Below the pieces are notes generated by a model. That model was not told where the DNA came from and made no database searches. It saw only the letters and a program-made list of their open reading frames with translations. From CAWCAW01 sp963793645 (GTDB lineage: Bacteria > Actinomycetota > Acidimicrobiia > Acidimicrobiales > UBA8190), in contig CAWCAW010000003.1 in the NCBI GenBank assembly GCA_963793645.1, positions 1-64,000 of the forward strand: a stretch of DNA of 64,000 nucleotides, written 5' to 3'. Both the position numbers and the translations under genes were made by a program. This document shows positions 58,201-64,000 of the stretch, in pieces (position 1 is the first letter of the stretch; each line of letters begins with the position of its first letter).

Positions 58201-59844
58201 TCAGCCGGCCGGTTGGGCCCCACTCTCGCTCGCCACGGACTCCTCGGCCATGGGTGGGCCGTCAGCCGGTTCTGCATGCAGAGTCATATCGGCCATCACC
58301 GGCGGCGCGCCGGCGGACGCACCGGCCGGGGCGTCCTGCGCTCGGTGCTTTCGCGCGAAGTGCTCCCTGAACAACAGCGACGCGCCCGCGAACAGCACGA
58401 ACAGGACGATGGTGAGGACGAGGGGCGTGTGGGACGGACCCGACGACGTCGAGTGTGGGCGCAGGAGCACCTGCACCAATACGAACAGCGTGGCCACGAA
58501 CGTGAGTGCCCAGGCACCGAAACGCCACGCCTTCAGCTTCTCGCCGGGGAGGAAGCGAAGTGGGAACAGTGAGACGACGGTGCCAACCAGGCTGGAGACG
58601 AACAGCGAGGCCAAGAAGTCGTCGAGGAGGACCAGGCCGAAGAAGCTGCCCGGCTTGGTGGCGTCATGCGTGATCGCGGCCCAGGCGATCCAGGCGACGA
58701 TGGCCAAGGCGACGCGGAACCACGCACCCAGGGCGACGAGGTGCCCCTCCTCGTTGGCGGCCAGCGGGCGGGCGAAGGTGACCCCGCAGATGATGCCGTA
58801 GAGGTATCCCGGGGCGAATCCGCTGGCCCTAGAGATGACGACGCAGAACACCGCGATGGCGAGGCCAGCGGGGAGGGCGTGCAATTCGTATGCGACCTTG
58901 CCATGACGTCTGGCCCGGTGATACCCGACCGTGACGAGGCCCGAGAACAGCAGTCCCGTCACCATGGCGATGACGATGCCGATGAAGACGAGCAAGGTGC
59001 GGGCGTTGGCCCCGAAACTCGGGTCGAGCAGCGAACCGAGGAGTGCGCCGACGACGATGACGGCGACGGCCACCTTGGTCTCGCGTGCCGTGGGTCTAGC
59101 TCCCGCCGGCGACGAGCGTCCGGGGGCGGTGGAGTCGCCGGCCGCCTCCTTGGCGACGAGCGCCCTGAGCCACCGCCGCAGACGGGGCGGGAGGATCGCC
59201 GACAGCCACTTCCTCCACGTGGCGACGATGTCGTCGTAGTTCTCCTCGAAGGTCGAGTTGAAGAGGTTCGACGGGAAGGTGAGAAAGAGCGCCATGCCCA
59301 AGGTGATCGCCGCGTCGATCACGTCCGACTTGACCGACTTGAACGCGGCGGCCGGGGTCGGCAGTGCCGCGATCGAGCTGACCTGTGGGTTGACCGTGAC
59401 CACTGCAGAAGCGAACCCGGGGCCACAGTGTTGCAACGAGGCCTCGGTCGCGGTCGGGTCCTGTGAACCGATCCACGGTCCCGAGCCGTTCTGGGCCACC
59501 AGGAAGCCGCTCCAGCACGGGTAGCCGTGGAAGGAACCCATCGACCCTGTGATGCTGAAGTGGTAGTCGCCGGTTGTGTGCAGCGCGAACGAAGAACCGG
59601 TCACCGCCCCCACCACCGGGCCGTTGGAGTCGCTCCCCGAGAAGGCCCCGGTGCTCGCGCTGTATCGATCGATCTCGGTCACGTGCTGGTAGACCCCACC
59701 GCACCCCGAAGTGCAGGTGAACCATGACGTCCAGGACCCGACGGGCGTCGTCGGACTGGTGGCCGCTCCCGCCGCCGATGCCGATGACAACACCGCCAGG
59801 GTTACGCCGATGCCGCACAGCAACCACCGCAGTCGACCCGCCAC
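58201..59844 (-). CDS. Multi-pass membrane protein with N-terminal secreted domain
   Basis: The GTG at 59844 follows GAGGGGAG. A signal peptide (VAGRLRWLLCGIGVTLAVLSSASAAGA) leads a 120-residue extracytoplasmic domain with Cys pairs (FTCTSGCGGVYQH; GYPCWSGF; LQHCGPG). The rest has about nine membrane helices, including LEVEL-like acid/His sites (YHRARRHGKVAYELHALPAG; FLPGEKLKAWRFGAW). It is of a type I recall in actinobacterial genomes, without known function. Whether it transports or senses is not clear. Confidence 0.6.
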   Translation of the reverse strand: MAGRLRWLLCGIGVTLAVLSSASAAGAATSPTTPVGSWTSWFTCTSGCGGVYQHVTEIDRYSASTGAFSGSDSNGPVVGAVTGSSFALHTTGDYHFSITGSMGSFHGYPCWSGFLVAQNGSGPWIGSQDPTATEASLQHCGPGFASAVVTVNPQVSSIAALPTPAAAFKSVKSDVIDAAITLGMALFLTFPSNLFNSTFEENYDDIVATWRKWLSAILPPRLRRWLRALVAKEAAGDSTAPGRSSPAGARPTARETKVAVAVIVVGALLGSLLDPSFGANARTLLVFIGIVIAMVTGLLFSGLVTVGYHRARRHGKVAYELHALPAGLAIAVFCVVISRASGFAPGYLYGIICGVTFARPLAANEEGHLVALGAWFRVALAIVAWIAWAAITHDATKPGSFFGLVLLDDFLASLFVSSLVGTVVSLFPLRFLPGEKLKAWRFGAWALTFVATLFVLVQVLLRPHSTSSGPSHTPLVLTIVLFVLFAGASLLFREHFARKHRAQDAPAGASAGAPPVMADMTLHAEPADGPPMAEESVASESGAQPAG

Positions 59845-59973
59845 GAGGTGCTCCCCTCGACCGCCGGACGCGCCTTTCGGCCCGTCGCCCCCACTCAATA
59901 CTGCCGCAGAGCGGCAAGAAAGGCACGGGTTCGCTTCACGAGTGCCCGTCCGGGTAATCCGCACGAGTGGCTT

Positions 59974-60519
59974 CTATGTGCCGATGAACTCGCTCACGTC
60001 GCTTGGGGAGCGGAGTAAGTACAGCGAGACATGTTGTCCGTGCTGGGCCACGATCTCCAACTCTCTCTCCCGGTCGGAACGACGGACCCGCCAGATGTGC
60101 CAAGCCAAGCGCCACTCGTCACGCCAGCGGCGCCAGCGTGACTCGTCACAGCCATCGGGCAGCTCGAAACCCGCCGGACGCGTGCGAATGCCGCGTATGA
60201 GGGCGCGCCGCGTGCAGATCCACCACGGGGTGTCGAGGAATACCACGGTGTCGGCTCGCTGGAGCCGAAGCTCGAGAGTGTCGTGATAGTTCCCATCGGC
60301 GATCCAATCGTCCCCGGCCAGCAGGTCCCGCTGTTCCTGACGCCATTCGTCCTCCGTAGGCTTTACCCAGCCGGGCCTCCAGAAGTGGACGTCCAGTACG
60401 ACGAGGGGAAGGCCTGTTTTCGCCGAAAGCGCTCGAGCGAACGTGCTCTTTCCCGCCCCGGCGATGCCCGTCACTACGACGCGCCGTCCGACGGAGATCG
60501 CTCGTGGGGTCTCGCTCAT
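59974..60519 (-). CDS. P-loop kinase, adenylate-kinase-like
   Basis: About 181 residues. Walker A VVVTGIAGAGKSTFARALSAKTG, a lid-like region rich in Arg (RRALIRGIRTRPAG; WRRWRDEWRLAWHIWRVRR), and LPLVVLDVHFWRPGW matching topology-modulation/adenylate-kinase-like P-loop proteins. It probably phosphorylates a small molecule or nucleotide. The true substrate is unknown. Confidence 0.7.
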   Translation of the reverse strand: MSETPRAISVGRRVVVTGIAGAGKSTFARALSAKTGLPLVVLDVHFWRPGWVKPTEDEWRQEQRDLLAGDDWIADGNYHDTLELRLQRADTVVFLDTPWWICTRRALIRGIRTRPAGFELPDGCDESRWRRWRDEWRLAWHIWRVRRSDRERELEIVAQHGQHVSLYLLRSPSDVSEFIGT

Positions 60520-60571
60520 GCGCTCACAGGGTGCACGTCGCCGACCGGCGACGACTTCTCCTGCATTTTGG

Positions 60572-60643
60572 CTCGGGGGGGAGGACTCGAACCCCCAATA
60601 ACAGGGCCAGAACCTGCCGTGTTGCCGATTACACCACCCCCGA
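60572..60643 (-). tRNA. tRNA-Gln (CUG)
   Basis: The minus strand gives a 72-base cloverleaf: acceptor stem TCGGGGG with CCCCCGA, anticodon stem GCAGG with CCTGT, loop TTCTGGC giving anticodon CUG, T-loop TTCGAGT in a GGGGG/CCTCC stem. Discriminator G; CCA is not encoded. The gene lies downstream of the YdcF-like gene and gltX on the same strand. Confidence 0.88.
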
Positions 60644-60672
60644 ATGGGTGAATTGTCACGCTAGCCGATACC

Positions 60673-61350
60673 TCAGGCCTGCCATGAGACTCGAGCCCCG
60701 TTGCCCACCGGGACGCGGGCGCCCAGCTCGTGCAAGGGGGCGTACCCGATCACACGACCCAACGCCACGCCGACTGTTTCTTTGACGAAGTACGGCAGTT
60801 TCGACCAGCCCTGGATGGGCGACGTGGTGGCAGGCACTGGAGACGCCACCAGACCCACATCGGTGGCAATGGCCAGGCTGCGGGCTTCGTGAAATCCATC
60901 GGTGACGAGCAATATGTTGTCCAGCCCCCGTCGGCGCAGCGTCCTGGCCCCGTCGGAAAGCTCCTGCCACGAATCGGTGCCGCCCACCTCGACGACGTCA
61001 TAGGCGGGAACGCCGCGTGCCAATAGCCACGCCGCACTGGCCTGTGCTTCGGTGTAGTGGTCCCCGGGCTCCTTGTACCCGGTCACCACGACCAGCGGAG
61101 CCAGTCCACGCCGCCATAGCGCGGCGGCATCTTCGAGGCGAGCCTCGAGATCAGGCGATGGCACCCCGTTGTACTGCGCCGCCCCCATCACCACCACCGC
61201 CTGGGCCTGGCGGGCATCAGAACGCCGAGACGTCATCCACACCTGCACAGCGGTGACCGCCAAGTAGGCGACGAGCGCAACGCCACCGAGGACGAGGATG
61301 CGCCACACCACCCGCCACGGGTAGCTCTCGGAAAGCGTTTTGAGCTTCAC
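60673..61350 (-). CDS. YdcF/SanA-family (DUF218) membrane protein
   Basis: About 225 residues. One N-terminal helix (VVWRILVLGGVALVAYLAV) precedes a DUF218 domain: AQAVVVMGAAQYNGVPSPDLEARLEDAAALWRRGLAPLVVVTG, then LLVTDGFHEARSLAIATDVG with the conserved His. DUF218 proteins bind SAM or act in envelope barrier functions in other bacteria. The gene is 26 bases after gltX on the same strand and may be co-transcribed. Confidence 0.8.
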   Translation of the reverse strand: MKLKTLSESYPWRVVWRILVLGGVALVAYLAVTAVQVWMTSRRSDARQAQAVVVMGAAQYNGVPSPDLEARLEDAAALWRRGLAPLVVVTGYKEPGDHYTEAQASAAWLLARGVPAYDVVEVGGTDSWQELSDGARTLRRRGLDNILLVTDGFHEARSLAIATDVGLVASPVPATTSPIQGWSKLPYFVKETVGVALGRVIGYAPLHELGARVPVGNGARVSWQA

Positions 61351-61376
61351 GGCAGCGCCTGGTCAGCGGTCCTGCG

Positions 61377-62813
61377 TCACGCCGGCGACGAGAGCCGCCC
61401 TCGGGCCGCCGCCAGACGGGCCAGCACCGCCTCTCGCCCCAGCACCGTCATCGACTCGAACAGAGGTGGCCCCACCCGCCGGCCCGTGATCGCCACACGA
61501 ATGGGGGCTTGGGTCTTAGCCAGCTTGCGCCCGATTTGCTCGGACAGCCCGGCGGTGACGGCATGGAGCTCTTCGGCGTTCCAGGCGCAGGTCGCATAGG
61601 CATCGGATGCGGCGCTCAAGATGGCCGCCGACGGCTCGTCGGCCTCCACTGCCTTCCAGGCGGCGTCGTCGATGAGCGGTTCCTCGAGGAAGAGGAAGTC
61701 GACCATGGGGACAACCTCGCTGAGCACCGTCACCCGCTCTTGGACCAATGGCGCCATGGTGCGAAAGACATCCTCGTCGAATCGCTCCGCTGGCCACGGC
61801 GTGGCCGGTGAGTGCGTCCACGGCACGCAGGTGTCCACGAAAGCCTCAGGCGTCATGGCGCGGATGTACTCGCCGTTGATATGCCGAAGTTTGGCCACGT
61901 CGAAGAAGGCGGGCGCGTGGTTGACGTCTTTCAAGTCGAAGGATTCGATGAGCCGGGCCGGCGTCATGATCTCGTTGCCGTCGGGCGGGCTCCAGCCCAG
62001 CAGGGCCAGGTAGTTGCGCATGGCGTCGGGCAGGTATCCCTCGTCCCGATACGACTCCACCGCCACCGGGTCGCGGCGCTTGGAAAGCTTCTGGCGCTTG
62101 TCGTTGACGAGCAAGGGAAGATGGGCGAAAGCGGGCACCACGGCGCCGGGCACGTCCAACGCCTCCCACAGCAACAGCCCCTTCGGGGTCGAGGGCAACA
62201 AGTCTTCGCCCCTGATCACGTGGCTGATGGCCATGTCGATGTCGTCGACGACATTGGCCAAGATGAACAAGGGGGCGCCCGAGGACTTCACCACCACGAA
62301 GTCTTCGAGCGAGCTGACCTGAAACACGACATCGCCCCGGACGATGTCGTGGACCACCACGGCGCCGTCCTCGGGCACACAGAAGCGCAACGCTCCTTCA
62401 CCACGCGCAAGGCCGCGGTCTCGGCAGTAGCCGTCGTAGCCGGGAACAGCATTGTCTTTGGTACGGGCATCGATCTCCGGGCGCGTGCAGGTGCACGCGT
62501 AGAGCCGGCCCGAATCCCACAGCTTGTCGATGGCCCACCGGTACCGATCGGTGCGCGTCGATTGGCGAAATGGACCTTCGTCGGGCTCCATCCCCAGCCA
62601 ATCCAGTGAGGAAAGGATGCCGTCGACCCACTCCTCGCGGTTGCGCTCGGTGTCGGTGTCCTCGATGCGCAAGATGAAGATGCCCGCGTGCTGGCGGGCG
62701 AAGAGCCAGTTGAACAGGGCGGCCCGAGCGCTGCCGACGTGGAGGTAACCGGTGGGCGATGGTGCGAAGCGGACCCGGGGCGTTTCGCCGCCGGGGCCTC
62801 CGCCGTCGTCCAC
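61377..62813 (-). CDS. gltX: Glutamyl-tRNA synthetase
   Basis: About 478 residues. HIGH-type motif FAPSPTGYLHVGSARAALFNW, KMSKS-type KRQKLSKRRDPVAV, and the conserved ILRIEDTDTERNREEWVDGIL and HVIRGEDLLPSTPKG. It charges tRNA-Glu and, in bacteria without GlnRS, also tRNA-Gln, to be amidated by GatCAB. A tRNA-Gln gene lies a short distance downstream. The GTG at 62813 starts just before the conserved region. It follows the ferredoxin gene by five bases. Confidence 0.95.
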   Translation of the reverse strand: MDDGGGPGGETPRVRFAPSPTGYLHVGSARAALFNWLFARQHAGIFILRIEDTDTERNREEWVDGILSSLDWLGMEPDEGPFRQSTRTDRYRWAIDKLWDSGRLYACTCTRPEIDARTKDNAVPGYDGYCRDRGLARGEGALRFCVPEDGAVVVHDIVRGDVVFQVSSLEDFVVVKSSGAPLFILANVVDDIDMAISHVIRGEDLLPSTPKGLLLWEALDVPGAVVPAFAHLPLLVNDKRQKLSKRRDPVAVESYRDEGYLPDAMRNYLALLGWSPPDGNEIMTPARLIESFDLKDVNHAPAFFDVAKLRHINGEYIRAMTPEAFVDTCVPWTHSPATPWPAERFDEDVFRTMAPLVQERVTVLSEVVPMVDFLFLEEPLIDDAAWKAVEADEPSAAILSAASDAYATCAWNAEELHAVTAGLSEQIGRKLAKTQAPIRVAITGRRVGPPLFESMTVLGREAVLARLAAARGRLSSPA

Positions 62814-62818
62814 TGCCG

Positions 62819-63016
62819 CTACTCGTCCTCGACGAGGGTGATGGCCCCGGTGGGGCAGTTGTTGGCGGCCATGCGCACCTTGTCGCGCAGCTCCTCGGGC
62901 GGGTTCTCCTGCAACACGTAGAGAAACCCGTCGTCACGCACCTCGAAGACCTCGGGGGCGATTCCCATGCACACCGCGTTGGACGCGCACACGTCGTAGT
63001 CGATGACCACCTTCAT
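62819..63016 (-). CDS. Small ferredoxin, Cx5C...CP type
   Basis: A 65-residue protein: MKVVIDYDVCASNAVCMGIAPEVF and NNCPTGAITLVEDE, with the C-x5-C...C-P pattern of single-cluster [3Fe-4S] or [4Fe-4S] ferredoxins. It differs from the one near 54.3 kb. Directly upstream of gltX with five bases between, probably co-transcribed. Partner unknown, often P450s. Confidence 0.9.
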   Translation of the reverse strand: MKVVIDYDVCASNAVCMGIAPEVFEVRDDGFLYVLQENPPEELRDKVRMAANNCPTGAITLVEDE

Positions 63017-63054
63017 GGGCGGCAGTGTAGCGGCGGATCAGGGCCCGCCCGGGT

Positions 63055-64000
63055 CTACGCGGCGGTGCGGGAGACGACCTGCTTGAGCCGGACCCGGGCG
63101 CCGGTTCTGAGGATGGCCCGCCGGTAGATCCCGGTGGCCACCTTGGCCATGAGGTAGGTGCCGCCCAGGCTCAAGATCACCGCGATGGCGAACTCCCACC
63201 ACTTGGCCAGACCGAGGCCCACCAGCACGGGCATGGCGAAGGGAGCTGTCGGCGGCAGGTAGGCGAGGACGTCGAAAAATGGCGAAGCGTTGCCCGTGGA
63301 AGCGGCGATGAGCGAGGTGACGTAGCCGAGAATGATGGGCAGGCTGAGCGGGAAGCTCAAGCTCTGGAGTTGGTCCTGGCGCTCGGCGAGGGACCCCGCC
63401 GCCGCGTACGCCCAGCAGTAGAAGGCGTAGCCGAGGACCAACCACACCAGCGAGCTGACCAGCTCGAGCGGCGCGGTGCCGTGCAGGATGTTTGATCCCA
63501 CCGCCTTGGCCAAGATGAGCGAAAAGCCCAAGATGGCGGCGGCCTGGGCGAAGGCCACCAGGCCGATCCCGAGCACCTTGCCCGTCAACAGCTGGACCGG
63601 GCGCACGGTGGCAAGGAGCACCTCAACGACGCGACTGGACTTCTCCTCGGCCACTCCCATCAACGTCCACGCGCTGTATTGCTGGAGCAAGATGAACAGG
63701 ACGATGACGCCGATGATGGAGGTGCCGTGCACGGCCCCCTTGGACGACGGCTGCAGGCTCGTCACCGGCACTGAAGCCGGATTGGCCAACCGCTGCGCCT
63801 GCTCGGCACTCAGGTGAGCCGCCGCGAAGGCATTGGCCGTGCTGAGCACTGTCGCCACGGCCCGCACGAACTGGGCGTCGGTCGAGCTGTCGTCGGGTGC
63901 TATGGCTTTGTCGACGATGAGACGCGCCGCTGTCCACCACCACGACGTCGACACTGCCGCGCCGCAGAGCACGCTGAGCGGAAGCCACGTCGGCTTCGTC
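63055..64000 (-). CDS. ABC-2 type transporter permease, NatB-like (partial, runs off the window)
   Basis: The visible 305 residues contain five or six membrane helices, typical of the NatB/ABC-2 permease: IIGVIVLFILLQQYSAWTLMGVAEEKSSRVVEVLLATVRPVQLLTGKVLGIGLV, where EEKSSRVVEVLL is the family hallmark. The N-terminal signal-like helix and part of the extracellular domain lie beyond the edge, since the frame stays open to 64000. The substrate is unknown. An ATPase partner gene should follow outside. Confidence 0.85.
   Translation of the reverse strand, partial: TKPTWLPLSVLCGAAVSTSWWWTAARLIVDKAIAPDDSSTDAQFVRAVATVLSTANAFAAAHLSAEQAQRLANPASVPVTSLQPSSKGAVHGTSIIGVIVLFILLQQYSAWTLMGVAEEKSSRVVEVLLATVRPVQLLTGKVLGIGLVAFAQAAAILGFSLILAKAVGSNILHGTAPLELVSSLVWLVLGYAFYCWAYAAAGSLAERQDQLQSLSFPLSLPIILGYVTSLIAASTGNASPFFDVLAYLPPTAPFAMPVLVGLGLAKWWEFAIAVILSLGGTYLMAKVATGIYRRAILRTGARVRLKQVVSRTAA

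Overview
The window reads as two unrelated bacterial genomes joined near position 28,535. The left part (about 165 to 28,535) is very GC-rich. Its eukaryote-type Ser/Thr kinases, PEGA and TPR proteins, Gly-Ser-rich lipoproteins with FG-GAP or propeller repeats, FHA-winged-helix regulator and NtrC-type regulator suggest a myxobacterium, perhaps near Kofleriaceae/Haliangiales. The right part (28,535 to 64,000) has lower GC and suggests an actinobacterium, probably Acidimicrobiia: GWWxASDGxWYPP-motif proteins, a DUF4232-like lipoprotein, a LAL-type LuxR regulator, Cx5C...CP ferredoxins and actinobacterial secreted proteins. At the junction a kinase gene is cut after its membrane segment and a family 4 glycosidase gene begins mid-domain, both without an end. 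An assembly chimera is the simplest explanation. The window also opens with the tail of a second kinase-like gene behind about 165 bases of different composition. Taxonomy here is inference from gene content.

Left part, in order: a PEGA-type kinase tail; an FG-GAP lipoprotein overlapping a TPR/PEGA envelope protein; a KimA-like APC permease; a minus-strand O-acylation cassette (two SGNH hydrolases plus an MBOAT acyltransferase with an unusual membrane insertion); an M23 peptidase; an FHA-winged-helix regulator; a MarR regulator; a complete tripartite RND efflux operon (outer-membrane factor, adaptor, pump); a histidine kinase and sigma-54 response regulator pair; a propeller lipoprotein; a GNAT enzyme; a TPR protein divergent from the truncated kinase. 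More than half of these genes need one or more single-base frame corrections to read through, which points to uncorrected sequencing indels.

Right part, in order: GH4 fragment, DUF4232-like lipoprotein, a secreted Ig-like-domain protein with a hairpin leader and a strong terminator, and a sulfatase; an IS630-family element with terminal repeats and TA duplication; a small HTH protein, a methyltransferase, and two divergent ArsR-SRPBCC pairs with readable promoters and operators; hydrolases, a TDT-family carrier and a LAL regulator; an IS1380-family transposase; NERD, GWW-motif and secreted proteins; an IS3-family element that appears to split a response regulator gene; tRNA-Glu; a redox cluster (Ser/Thr-rich membrane protein, ApbE, ferric-reductase-like protein, NuoF-like protein, ferredoxin); a SecE-like protein; a multi-pass membrane protein; a P-loop kinase; tRNA-Gln, a YdcF-like protein, gltX, a ferredoxin and an ABC-2 permease that runs off the window.

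The best biological leads are the redox cluster without a visible flavin carrier, the mirror-image ArsR-SRPBCC pairs with paired operators, and the MBOAT with its insertion. The junction must be settled before any neighbourhood argument is made across it.
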